Position numbers and translations under genes: made by a program
The notes under the pieces: model-generated
Seen by the model: only the letters and a program-made list of their open reading frames with translations
Told to the model about the DNA's origin: nothing
The model's database searches: none
Shown: piece by piece, positions 45,714 through 56,772 of the stretch
Position numbering within the stretch: the stretch's first letter is position 1
Layout: the number at the start of each line of letters is the position of its first letter
Assembly (NCBI GenBank): GCA_026075535.2
Contig: AP026543.1
Span: 12,152,001-12,216,000 of the forward strand
DNA: 64,000 bases
Direction of reading: 5' to 3'
Source of the DNA: Tricholoma matsutake
Lineage: Eukaryota > Basidiomycota > Agaricomycetes > Agaricales > Tricholomataceae

Positions 45714-47978
45714 TCAAGAAACTGCTGTTCTTTTGGGGTGTGAAGGAGGGGCTGGCTTAGAAGAGTCTACAATCCATATGGTCTTGACACCATCTAACAA
45801 GTGAAATGGATCACTATCTTTCCAACATATTGCTCGATGAACCTTTGGAGGTACATATTTATCTCCTCTAACCATGCAAAAGGCAGATATGAGATCATTC
45901 CTACACTCACCCACTACAGAAACTGGCAACTTTCCATTATAATGCAGTATGGTTATGTTGTCTAGCATCTCAAGCTCCCTAAACTCCTGTCATAGTGCAC
46001 CTGAGGCACCCCCTGTAATTTTATATGCATTGAACCCCTGCAGAATCACTGTACCTGCTGCTGATGCACTCCTGGAAAGTGCTGTGTAGTATGACTGGTG
46101 GCTCCTTGCACTGGAAAGGTCAACAACATTGAATTGCCTTGTCTTGCCTTGGGAGGTATAATCTGTTATAGCAAAGTTTGGGAGTACCTCGACTTGACTC
46201 CTGGATATATTAATAGATGCATCATTCAGAAGATTACATTGGGTGTTGGTGATTGTTCTTGTCAGTGGTACAACATTTTCAGGTAAGTCATCCAGTTGCA
46301 CAGTCTGTGGTGGATTCACAAGCTTGACAAATAGTGTATCAAGAATACATTGACCTCTAGACCCCCTAGTTGTCTGCCAGTCATATACATACTGTAGCAT
46401 CCTGACCTTTAGTCATACACAACTCCATTGCACTATTCAACCGAATAATCACTGGTAGTCCCTGACAAAGTGACAGTTTTCCAGGTATGTTTTTTGTATT
46501 ACTGGAAGGTACCAAATCCCAAAGGGTCTGCTGAAGGGCTAATGACAGAGAAGGTTTCTGGACTTGCTTATTCCCTGATTTCCTAGATGCTTGTGCCCAA
46601 TCATCTGTTGAACTGACTGTGTCTTCAGAATAGAAATGAACCAGATCTTGACCAGTCTCAACTGCAAATCTTTGCGAACCTAGGTCATTGATGACATCTT
46701 TTGGCAAATTCAGAGGAGTGATCACTGACACATTATGGAATTGTTTGTCATTTAAAGATGATTGACCATCAAGCTCGAGAACACAAGAATGCAATGTCAT
46801 CAGGTGTGCATGCTTTGTACTGCATATTGCTCAATGTCTCATGCAGCCTTGTATCATCAGGTGTCTGGGTCTTTTGATGCATGTTTTGATGCAGAATGAC
46901 AATGGTGGTTACTTGATGCCACAATGCCTTTCCAATTGCAGCTTCCTAATCACAAAGACTCTGTGGATTTGACCCCACTGTTCTGCTATACAAGGATGCA
47001 TGTTCTTGCCCAATTGCAGGAGGGAGTTGTGCAAAATCACCAGCAAAAATCATGTTCAGTCCTCCAAACGGTTCATCAGTATTGTTGATTACCTGTGCAA
47101 GTCTCTCACTAATCCTATAAATGTCCTTGCAGGACAGCATTGACACCCCATCCATAAACATGTAATCAACCCCTTGTAATCTTTATTTTACTTCTGCCAG
47201 CTGCAGATTCACAGATTTGCAAATGCAAAGTCATTTATGCCAAACATATAATGGTAAGTTGAACCTCCAAGTAATGCCCAGTTGGTGCAACAATGATGAA
47301 TTGATATGACTCATTCTTCTGCTTGAAGAATTCCATTAGTCCTTTCAACACCTGGGATTTGCCTGTTCCTGCCATTCCACCAATATGCATCCTCAATCTT
47401 TCTGAAGTTGGATGGCATGAATGGTTGGCAAATATACAAAATGCATGTTCCTGCTCAGTGTTCAGATGGAAGGCCATTGCCACAGAGTCCATTTCATCTT
47501 GCCACTCAGGGCTGACACATTTTTTTTCTAGATAACTTTTGTTGACAATCTTGACACCTTCAAATATATTTTTGCTGCTCAGCTGAGGGACATTGGTTAT
47601 ACTTTGCTGGTAACTTTGCAATTGGCTCTCAAGAATGCTTTGCCTTTTAGATGTGACCACATTCTTCCATTCACTTCCAATGCATATGCCTGAAACAGGT
47701 GCATGAGATGTCAAGTCATGATTGTCTGGAAGGGTTTCTGGTTTGCATGCAGTCCAACCAAGCCTAGTCATGATAAGTTTTGTAATAGACATTGATTTCA
47801 TTTGCTGCTTATAGTTTTGACTTTGCTGATCATCAACCTCAATCTCATCGGTGGGCAAGTCATTGACTGAAATCTCATCCAGGCTATGCAGAACACCTGA
47901 TTGATTCATTTCATGGACAATAACATCATCATTCATCCAACCAGGCACAGTGGTAGCTCCCTTCTTCAATTCAGACAA
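45714..47978 (-). pseudogene. Helitron C Pif1-like helicase
   Basis: Motif I IGGMAGTGKSQVLKGLM, Ia FIIVAPTG, II as MDGVSMLSCKDIYRIS (the preceding acidic residues lie in decayed sequence), III IFAGDFAQLPPAIGQE, V ITDYTSQGKTRQFNVV and VI YYTALSRSASAAGT. Frames 47235-47978, 46946-47161, 46381-46800, 45990-46400 and 45714-45968 follow each other with breaks. Between frames the Helitron reading resumes at matching positions, so the breaks are small indels or stops. Confidence 0.82.
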
Positions 47979-48229
47979 GAAATCATCTCTCTGATCAAGG
48001 CACTCATATCAGATATTGAAGTTTTTCATTATTTTTTCTTCACAGTTGTTAAATGTGTGTGCAACATATGCTTCATCCCAAGAGGCATCTTTTGCTTTGA
48101 GAGTAGAACCAGATCACCATGGCTTCAACAAAGTCAACAATGTTGTACAATAAAACTCTCTGTCACTTTGGTCATGACAAGGAAGTGTTTGTCCTACAAA
48201 ATTGGGTACAAATGGATAGGGAAAACACT

Positions 48230-50899
48230 TCAAGCCATGAGTAGCAGCCAGTGGGTGTGACTCTGAAAATTGCAACATGCTATTTGGCATATCACAGTGG
48301 TTATCTGCTGGAAAATCATCCTCAGCAGTATCCTGGTTGGCTTCTTGACCTTGCTGTATGTCATCTTCCTGGTCACTAACGGATGGATCAAGCAGCTTGA
48401 TGCAGGTTTTTTTGAGGGTTTGGTTGGAAACTTTACATGTTTATAATTTGATATCCAGTCATAAAGTGATAAATCATCCAGCTCTGCTGGTCGGCAAACA
48501 TAATCATCTACATTTGATATTCCAACAATTCTTCCACCATGTTTCAAGATGGCAACCTTTTGGGTCTGCTTTCCAGTAAGATCCTCATCCCATGCCTTTC
48601 TAACCTCATGAACAAATGACTGCCAGTAAAATGGCACAAAGCTATGGCTTATGTAATGATCTGGATTACTGAGCAAGTACAAACAGATCATGGGTGAACC
48701 TAATTCTAATTTAGGGCACATTGTATTCACCATCTTTGTCATGAGTTTCCTGGCCTTCACATGTCTACTCTCACAGCCACCTAGCATTTCTGTATTCTTT
48801 TGGAATATGGAGCAGATAGATTCAAAAACTACATGTGTTTTCAAACTCATTTTGGTGATATAGTCTGACACATACAACAGGGTTCCCTTTATGGCAGTTC
48901 CAGACCTGAGGCTGGTGACATCAGTGTTGTGATGGAGCAGATAAGAAATCACAGGTGAGAAAGTGTTTATCCAAGGCTCTTGTTTTTTTAGATTGAGTGC
49001 ACCAGTCACTGGGTCAACCTCTGTTACTTCAAAGGTCTCCTGGGGAAAGTGGGACTTGCATCTACCCCACTTGTTGTCAAGACAACCTTTGTAAGATTTT
49101 CCCTTGTTCTGATTACCATTCTTGTTAATGTTGGTACTGCAGGTGTGTATATTAGATTTTGAGACTACATCATCAACATCACAGGCAAATTAATCCTGCC
49201 AGGTCTTTAGATTTTGGCACTTTTTGCAACTGTTACACTCGGATGTTGTGCATGGTGCAGGTGGAGGCTCAGGCAAGGTTTCTGTTGGATCAAGATAATC
49301 TCCCATTTGTGTAGCATTAAACACATCAGATAACACCTCTGCTTGTGTGCCTGTCAACAATTCACCTTGTGAAGCACTTTCAAGATAATCAACCATCTGC
49401 TGCTGGAAATCAGATGTGGGGTCGATTATATGATCTCTTATCTCATCTGGAGTCAGGCCACCTTTAATCCAAAGCAAAAGATGAATGTGAAGTGTAAGCT
49501 GACCTTGCTGTTCAACAGTACCATAGTATGCAGATGTTTCTCCATAAAGCCCAGGATGGTCTGAGTCAATTCCAAGTACATGTTTGATGAATGGTTCTAC
49601 CATGAAATGGAAAAAGTGAGCACAGGCTACAGGATTATTTGCAATGAGTCGATATTGGTCCTCTGGAAGTCTAATTCTGGGCTTGAACATCATGTCTTGG
49701 TCAGCATAGTACAAAGCAATTGGATTTTTGACATCAGCAGGTGAAAGGGTTATATACCAGAGTGGAGCACCTTGATGAGCTATCAGTGACCATATTTCAT
49801 TTCTCATGTACTTTTTGCTGGTGACTGAGCCAGAAACTTTCCCACCTATATGGTCCAGGTCTCAAATAACTTGGAAGCATTCCTTCTCCTCTTGAGTAGA
49901 TGGTTTGATAATATCTCCCTTTGACATATGATCAGCCATTGATGACAGAACATCTTGATCAAGGTTAAGAAGATGCTCTGCTATGTCATCAAATTTTTTT
50001 GTTCCAGCCAGCAGAAAACCACCTGTGGTACTAGCCTTTATCTGCTCATGACTGACAGCTACAAAGGGGAAACTGGGATCTTGCTGAAAGCGCTTGTCAT
50101 GGTACATGAGGAGATGTCTCTTGTGCTCTTTATCAGACAGTGATGCAGACCCAATTCCTCCATGGCCATGGGGGAAGAGCCAAGGAAACAGCTGTGGATA
50201 TAATCCAGGATTTTCATAAATTGATTCAGCATATGGGCTACAGCCAATTGCAAGAGCCTTTCCTCTATTTGACCAGTGCTGAAGAGCAATTGCCTTTTGC
50301 TCATCAATTGACTTTGTATCCAGTTGTGCACCTGTCAAGCCATGAACAATAAAAAGGCACTCTCCTGCCTCAACACCATCATCAGTTCCATTATCAAATG
50401 TGCTTGTACCCTTGGGAACCTTGTTGGAGACCTCATGATGATATTCTACAAACACAGGAGGAGAATCCTCTGGATAGCTATTTAGATTTTCATATGAGAT
50501 GTCCAAGTCCTTGTAATCAACATGGTTCAGTTCTAGCCATTCAAGTGCATTTGCTACATAGTTTCTTCTGACTAGAAGTGGTATGCATGACAGGTCCTGT
50601 TCAGTGGGTTTTGAAGGTCCTGTGAATAGAATAGCAAGAACATCATCCATTTCTTCAACTGGAGGAGGCAGGGTGTGGCATACCTTTGGGAGAGGAGATT
50701 CAAATGCAATTCCATGAGCGACCATTTTTCTGAGACCACTAGAGGCTACCTTGACAAAACAACAGTTGTGATGAATGCGAGCAATGAGAAGACTTTCCAT
50801 GAAGTTTAGATCTGACAGCACTTTGGGAACCTTACCAACCCAAAGGTTGTTAGCTAAGCAAGATGTGGCACTTTCCCCTTTCTTATGCTCTTGTGGCAA
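48230..50899 (-). pseudogene. Helitron C DUF6570-like module and Rep (HUH-Y2)
   Basis: The frame 49862-50899 has LANNLWVGKVPKVLSDL, LPPPVEEMDDVLAILFTGP, PQLFPWLFPHGHGGIG and FVAVSHEQIK, ending at a TGA in FQVI*DLDH where A and B have Lys. Frame 49190-49807 has KNEIWSL-type and LYGETSAYYGTVEQQG followed by the HUH motif LHIHLLLWIKG, and a cysteine-rich CTTSECNSCKKCQ. Frame 48230-49009 has WINTFSPVISYLLH and the Y2 motif YVSDYITK. All catalytic residues survive despite the stops. Confidence 0.83.
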
Positions 50900-51021
50900 T
50901 TATCACATACTTTGTCACACTGATAGTCAAGGACTGGACATTTGAACTCAGAAATTACTTGAAGCAGTTTTGCATTCAGTTCAAGTTACACCTGGAGCTT
51001 CTAAGACTCTGAGCATTGTCT

Positions 51022-51748
51022 TTATGATTTGAGGTGACTCAGCTGAGAAATGGGCACTAACTCACCACATACAGCACATCCAGATTCTTCAAGAGATGAT
51101 GGTTTTGAATCTTTGCACCAATCTCCAACTATTATCTCCCTCAAGGCTTCTGTTAATGGAGGAGGAGGAAAGGGAACAGATGGGTAAAGTTGGACATTGT
51201 CCACATTAGAATTTGGCTGCATCAATTTCTTTTCTTTTATGGTTTACAGCTTTTTTAACATTTTGTTCATCCTTCTTCTCTTCTGAGAGGTTTGCAAATG
51301 TCTTACCAGAAGATATATATTTTTTCAATTGAGGAGACATCTGTGCTTCTAAAACAGAAGTGTAATGATTGCAATTGATACAGTCATGACCTTCAAAGAC
51401 CAGTACAAGTTGATCCTTAGTAAGATGCCAGTGAGAGCTAAGAGGGATTTTATGTATTCATGCAATTTTTTGGACCATCTGCTTAGAAAAATGTGGAACA
51501 ATGGACAAGTCTGCATACACATATCCATGCTCAACAGGATATTCCAGGCAACCTATTTCATCTGCATGGTCCACATAACAAAACACATGAACTGCAGACA
51601 ATTGATCATTACCTTTCTTAATAAACAAGGTGACCAATGCATGCGAAAATAAATATGGCCTCCCTCCACCTATGGGAACTGAAGCATGATCACAAGTAGG
51701 TAACCCAGATGGAAAACTTGACAGAGGACCATCAGAACTGCATGGCAT
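51022..51748 (-). pseudogene. Helitron C N-terminal zinc region
   Basis: GLPTCDHASVPIGGGRPYLF, HVFCYVDHADEIGCLEYPVE, then after a frameshift near 51455 EGHDCINCNHYTSVL and a lysine-rich segment. A second piece (51022-51225) has ESGCAVCGELVPISQLSHL, a CxxC block that is GCAELVPSGELSRL in copy A. The role is unknown; cysteine and histidine pairs suggest zinc binding. Confidence 0.65.
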
Positions 51749-52189
51749 ACACAGGCAATGAAATGAAAATGAGCTAAATTAAAGTGCAGAGGGAAACAAT
51801 CCAATCAGATTACTTGTCAATACTAGAATAGTTGTTCCATAAACAAGAGAGCACATGCCATGGTGAGTGAAAAAATGCTGTTGAGGGGGGTGTGGTGACA
51901 TAGCAGTCCACAATGATCGTAAGGAATAAATTATGACCATATAATCATGTCGGTAACATTGGTTTTGTAAGAAACCAAGGGCCACACAATAACAGCTTAC
52001 CGAAACATGACACAAAGGAAGAACATACATCCGAAGCAGTAATTGCCAATAAGCAGAAAGGTAAAATTCTAATGACCTTGCTGAAATACATACTAAGAAA
52101 GTTGTAATGCAATGCAGAACAAAAAGCAATATCTGATAGATTGAACTCAAAATCTCAGCACACACAACAGAACCACTGGCAGTATTAAT
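51749..52189. other. AT-rich 5' flank of Helitron C, no gene
   Basis: The minus-strand frame 51779-52165 is hydrophobic and AT-driven without a motif. Probably non-coding Helitron leader. Confidence 0.4.
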
Positions 52190-52422
52190 TAGTGTTTGAA
52201 GGTCCAGTTTGGTCCGGTTTTTTTCAATTTAGGATTGAAACCACAACTGCAACTGGTTCAATTAAATTCAAAAACTATATAAAACCAAACCGGACTGCAC
52301 AAAACCAGTTTATAATGGCTCAAACCAGTACAACATCCAGTTGTAACCAGTTCAGCTACAACTGGTTGTCAACAGGCTTAGGTCGGTCCGAACTGACCCA
52401 AGCTAGTTAATGTCAAACACTA
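52190..52422. mobile_element. Second hAT-type MITE, 233 bp
   Basis: Begins TAGTGTTTGAAGGTCCAG, identical to the MITE at 3022 over the first 19 bp, and ends TCAAACACTA. The interior differs and holds a smaller inverted pair (CCAGTTTGGTCCGGTTTT with AAAACCAAACCGGACTG) and several CCAGTTnnAAC words. The flanking 8-mers (GTATTAAT and GAAAACTA) match only partly, so the insertion is older or one flank was altered. Confidence 0.75.
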
Positions 52423-53300
52423 GAAAACTATTTAAAATGAAATTGTATACTACTAAAGCTATATTAATGAATTTCGAACACTTCTAAAGCTATAAAGTTA
52501 CTAATAACACTATACTAATGCTCTACTAATGAATATCAGTCACTAATAGTACTATACTACTAAAGAAACACTCAAAAATGAAGTGTGGAAAGATGGGGGG
52601 CCATATAGGTAAGCTACACTGTACTGAATAATACGGTCTATCGAACGCATACAGTGTACTGAATGATACGGGTTTGGTGGATGCTGTCGAACGCTCTCAT
52701 AGTATGTATAACATGTACTAGTATCAAATGAATACACTTTTACAATTCTTGCTTGTGATACACTATGAAGAATGTTAATAATATACCAATCAGAGATAGC
52801 GTACATGGTACTTGGCAATGGCAATGGCAACAGCAACAGCATCGGCATAGAGGTATGGCATCGGCATCAGGCACCACTTCCCCATAACAGTACAACCTAG
52901 CTGCATGTACTATAGTGAATTACAATGCTTGGTATAGATGTGCATAGGAGACTGTATGGCCTAGCTATGGGCAATGATGCAATAATTCATTCTATGTAGT
53001 GCAGACCTACCAAATGGGTCTTTTACAATTCTTGCTTGTACCTATGAGATAGCGTTGGACACGGTATTTGGCATTGGCATTGGCATAGATGTGCAGTAAG
53101 AATCTAATACCGTTGATGAAATAGTCACAGCCATCGGCATTGGCATCAGCAGACACATCAGCACAGAAATTGACATCAACATCAACATCAGCAGCAGCAG
53201 ACAGACACTTTGGGGTGGAAATCTATATATCAAGAGCATCGGCAATGGGCATTAGCAAACCAGACACACAATGGGCGCAGGCAGTATGAATGAATGAACA
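52423..53300. other. Spacer with GGCAT(T/C)GGCA simple repeats, no gene
   Basis: AT-rich at first, then several clusters of GGCATCGGCATTGGCA-like words near 52815-52870, 53062-53090 and 53130-53250. The same words fill the genes to the right. No supported reading frame. Confidence 0.5.
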
Positions 53301-53354
53301 AAATCAACAAAACAGCAGTGTTCATCCTAGCTAGAATAACAATGTTGGTACTAG

Positions 53355-54173
53355 CTATTTGTGAGAACCAGCAGGATTGGCCATCTTGTCATCATGGGAC
53401 AATGATCTCATTTGAATGTCTGAGAACCTGCGTTCGAATGATTTCAGATTATATTCCATCCTTTCCTTCAAGGTCACATATGTCTTCAATGTGACATCTT
53501 GCTGTTCCAGCTTCTCAACCTCGGCCATGTAGAGATGATGACTGGCATCCTTGTATGAGGTGCCAAGGTTGTTTTGCAGGGCTTTCACTTAGGCATGGCA
53601 GCTCAACAGCTCCCTGTCTGTCAATTTCTGCAACAGGATGAACTAACAGTCATACAAATGAGGACAAGGCACTTACTGGATCAGCAGGTAGCATTAGCTG
53701 GTTGCAGGCCAATGCATAGTAGTACAGTTTATCAGTCATGTTTCCAGACTGCAAAGTCATCAGTGAGAGGATAGATGAGGCAAACAAGACACAGCATCGG
53801 CCAAGACATGGCATTGGCCAAGATGCGGCATTGGCCAAGACATGGCATTGGCCAAGACATAGCATTGGCCAAGACATGGCATTGGCCAAGATGCGGCATC
53901 AGCTAATACATGGCATCAGCCAACAGGATGACATTGGCCCAAGGATGGCATCAGGCCAAGATGGCTATGCTGGCAGCAATGAGACTGAAAAGAAGGAAAT
54001 CTTACCCCCCCATGTGCCATGTGCACATTGAATTCAACCTTCTTGGAATAGGCCTCCATTGCCTGGTGGGTAGCTGGAATCATAAAATGGGGCACTAGAT
54101 AGTGCTGCCCATTGTCACCTCAGATAATGACATATCCATCAGGAATATAAGTGTCGGTTTGCTGATTGCTCAT
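53355..54173 (-). pseudogene. Gene i: unknown Agaricomycete family (N-term YIPDGY, C-term SYKDASHHLYMAE)
   Basis: Read on the minus strand from ATG 54173: MSNQQTDTYIPDGYVII, a TGA (54120-54122), then GDNGQHYLVPHFMIPATHQA and EAYSKKVEFNVHMAHGG followed by a likely donor (GTAAGA). After an interval rich in 17-bp repeats the second exon reads LTDRELLSCHA, a TAA (53589-53591), then VKALQNNLGTSYKDASHHLY and MAEVEKLEQQDVTLKTYVTL with coiled-coil character, to 53355. I recall multi-copy mushroom proteins with this layout but cannot name a function or domain. It is divergent from gene ii with about 160 bp between the two starts. Two stops mark it as decayed. Confidence 0.55.
53798..53930. repeat. 17-bp minisatellite (GGCCAAGACATGGCATT)
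   Basis: About seven copies of GGCCAAGACATGGCATT, with GGCCAAGATGCGGCATT variants. A 17-bp period does not keep frame, which fits its position in an intron or broken part of gene i. Confidence 0.85.
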
Positions 54174-54334
54174 GGCATAGATAACACAGATGATAACAAG
54201 TGATACCATTTAATCAGGACATTATTTGTTTGTATATATTGTATATCAATCAACAACATGTGAGTGTTGATTTTCAGTGTTTCACTCTTTTTTATCTCAA
54301 CATCGACCCCGCTGCCGCAGCCGACTCATCAACC
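54174..54334. promoter_or_regulatory. Divergent promoter region of genes i and ii
   Basis: The start codons of gene i (minus, 54173) and gene ii (plus, 54335) are separated by 161 bp, so both must be driven from this stretch or from within each other. TATATATTGTATAT-like sequence lies near 54232. Inferred from layout only. Confidence 0.4.
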
Positions 54335-55966
54335 ATGAACGTTACACACCAACAAGTGCTCGGCCAGATCAGCGAGATCGAGCAATCCATCCGCAATGGC
54401 CTTCGGGACCAAAGTATCAAGGCCATGATGAAGGAAAGAAAATCAGACCTTGTGAGTGGATTGGCATGCTATCAGATCAACAATGCACTTACCAATTGTA
54501 GAAAACATTATTTGCCTGGCAAAGAGAGGTTCTCACAGAGGATGTGCAGGCCGTTTTCCGGGCCGATGCCTTTTTGTGGGGATTTGTGGTAGCATGGTCA
54601 AAGTCAGACAGGACAGGGGACCAGAAGTTTATTGAAGGTCAACTGAGGGCAATGAAGACCTTTGATGAGAAAAAGGGCATAACAGGTCCTGTGTCCACAT
54701 TGGCTGGACCAACGGCAGTGGCAATGGCAGTTGGAACGGCAAGGGCAGGTGGAACGGCCACTGTAGCAGGAATGGGAACAGCAGCGGGAAAGGGAACAGC
54801 AGCGGGAAAGGGCATGGCAGTGGGAAAGGGAATGGCAGTGGGAAAGGGAATGGCAGCAGGGATGGCAGCAGCAAAGACAGGGATGGCAGTGGCAAAGAAA
54901 GGAAGAGTGGCAGCGGCAATGGCAGCAGCAATGCCAACACCAACAAGGATAGACGTGGCACCAGCACTGGCCAAGATGTGGGCCCAACCAGAAGCATCAG
55001 GATCCAGACTTCCAGCCCCAGCCCAGTGACCAATGCTGCCAGCAATCACAGTGAGACCCAGGCCGCAAGAGGTGCAGAGTAGCAGGGGATCAGAGGAGGA
55101 TTTTGATGAGGAGATGGAGAGCAATGCTGGTGCCAATCCCAGGATGGAGCGGAAGTGGCACAATGCAGCAAGGGTGGCATGAGGAGCACCCCAGCAAGGG
55201 AGTTTGCGAACGATGCCATGTGCACAATGTGTCAGGCTTAGGCGTGAGTGTTGGGAGCGGGTGAATGGGAAAACGGCCTGCTACTTCTGTGGGAAAGGGA
55301 AAATTTGGTGCAATCCAGAGGACGTGGATCGAGTGCCGAGAACCAAGAAAGCAAAAGGATCAGCAAGAAGAAAAGCAAAGAAGGCGCGATTTTCCAGTGA
55401 AGACAGTGGAGAGGAATCGTCTAGGTGGTTCACTGCAAGCCAAAAAGGAAAATCCAAAGGTTAGTTCTTCCATATCATGACACATAAAACCACTAACATG
55501 TATACCCATAGCTGTGGAAGAGGATATCAACATGGCTGATCCTGAGCCCGAGCTGACTGCCCTCCCTGCCCTGACTCCCTACCCCTCTGCCGGTGACTAT
55601 GCCACCTTCACTGGACATCTAAACCAACTGGAGGAAGACATGTACAAGCATGCACGGTGGAATGAAGAGTCATTCATAGAGTCCCGACTCCACGTACAAG
55701 AACTCTGGGAGATGGTCGACTTGCTTCAAAACAGGGTGAACGACATTGAAGGATACTTTGGGTTGCAGGCTGGTGGTGCACAGCCCATTACATTGTACAA
55801 TGGTTACATGGCTGAGCCAGTGTTTCGCCTTGAGAGGACTCCAAGCAGGAGGGCAGAGGTGGATTGGGAAGAAAGGACAGATGCCGAGGAAGGCAATGCT
55901 GCTCCCGCTCCCAGTCCTGTTCCTGCTCCCGGTCCTGCTCCTGCTCCTCCTCCTGCTCCCACCCCC

Positions 55967-56019
<53 letters not shown>

Positions 56020-56463
56020 CACTCCTGCTGCCACTCCCACTCATGCTCCTGCTCCTGCCCCAACTCCTGCCCTAACTCTTGCTCCCACTCTCGTTGCTGC
56101 TCCTGATGCCGCTGCCAGCGACAAAGACAAACAGATGGCAGAACTGGTTGAGGAGGGGGGATTTGTCGAGGTTAACAATGAGCCTGAGCATGGTGAGGAG
56201 GGACTGGCTGTGCTGGAAGAGGTGGCAGGGGAAGCATCCTTGCTGGCACCCCCATCCAAATTATTATGGCCACACCACAGGATTCTCAAGAAATGGTACA
56301 GCCTACAACATCAATGGCCCCACCACTCCCTCTCCTCTTCCCCCCAATGTCACTCGCTGAGCCCAAGCCTGCCGCCCCAGCATTGGCACTTACCCCACTG
56401 GCATCGGCAGTCGATGTAATCACCTCACCCTGGCCCTCCCCTCCCCCTGCACAGCTGCGCTGA
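54335..56463 (+). pseudogene. Gene ii: unknown protein with zinc-cluster-like motif and Ala/Pro repeat tracts
   Basis: Exon 1 starts MNVTHQQVLGQISEIEQSIR; intron 54452-54501; exon 2 KTLFAWQREVLTEDVQAVFR, FLWGFVVAWSKSDRTGDQKF, a Gly/Ala/Met repeat (GMAVGKGMAVGKG) from an 18-bp unit, then a TGA at 55027, an acidic stretch, a TGA at 55180, and the cysteine cluster PCAQCVRLRRECW..ACYFCGKGKIWC with a basic tail (KKAKGSARRKAKKARF). Intron 55460-55511; exon 3 has a coiled region (HVQELWEMVDLLQNRVNDIE) and a long Ala-Pro tract. The last part may switch frame near 56260. The CxxC..C/CxxC..C spacing resembles a fungal Zn2-Cys6-like cluster, so DNA binding is possible but unproven. Both stops lie in otherwise continuous frame. 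Confidence 0.55.
55905..56095 (+). repeat. GCTCCT hexanucleotide tract coding for Ala-Pro repeats
   Basis: Near-perfect (GCTCCT)n with a few CCC/ACT variants, about 30 Ala-Pro units in the gene ii frame. It also opens Leu-rich, Ser-rich and Gly-Ala-rich frames on both strands, which are artefacts of the repeat. Confidence 0.85.
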
Positions 56464-56772
56464 TCCCCATGTGGCCTGACCCCTGGTCCATCTGGACTAT
56501 GTTCTAGAGGTACAACCCATCAGCTGAACCCAAGGAAGAGAGCAGGAAAATCTGAGGACAGAGGGGAGACAAAGCGAGGCAGAAAGGAATAGATGTGATT
56601 TGGCATGTACATAAAAGTTGGACTATCTTTTTTTTCACATTACATAGTGTTTTATTTGTAAATCTATGCGGCAAATTTCACTTTTTTTAATTCTCTGTCT
56701 CCTCCCAACAGCCTGGGTTGAAATGGCTTCCTGCTGTGCAAGGTCATTGGCTGTCCTTCGGATAGGTCATGC

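Larger units (their letters stand above)
44751..51748 (-). mobile_element. Helitron C (decayed), opposite orientation to A and B
   Basis: Same domain order as A and B, read right to left: N-terminal zinc region (51022-51748), DUF6570-like and Rep (48230-50899), helicase (45714-47978), USP-like domain (44751-45653). Protein identity to A and B looks moderate, so it is a third lineage and not a recent duplicate. It has several stops and frameshifts but long frames survive. Termini not identified. Confidence 0.85.

Noticed and set aside
54604..55163. Minus-strand Cys/His-rich and Leu/Pro-rich frames opposite gene ii
   Set aside because: Shadow of the GGCAGTGGGAAAGGG repeat; the plus frame has intron borders and the cysteine cluster.
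55670..56106. Overlapping Leu-rich, Ser/Arg-rich, Glu-rich and Gly-Ala-rich open frames on both strands
   Set aside because: They all result from the (GCTCCT)n tract; only the Ala-Pro frame connects to flanking coding sequence of gene ii.
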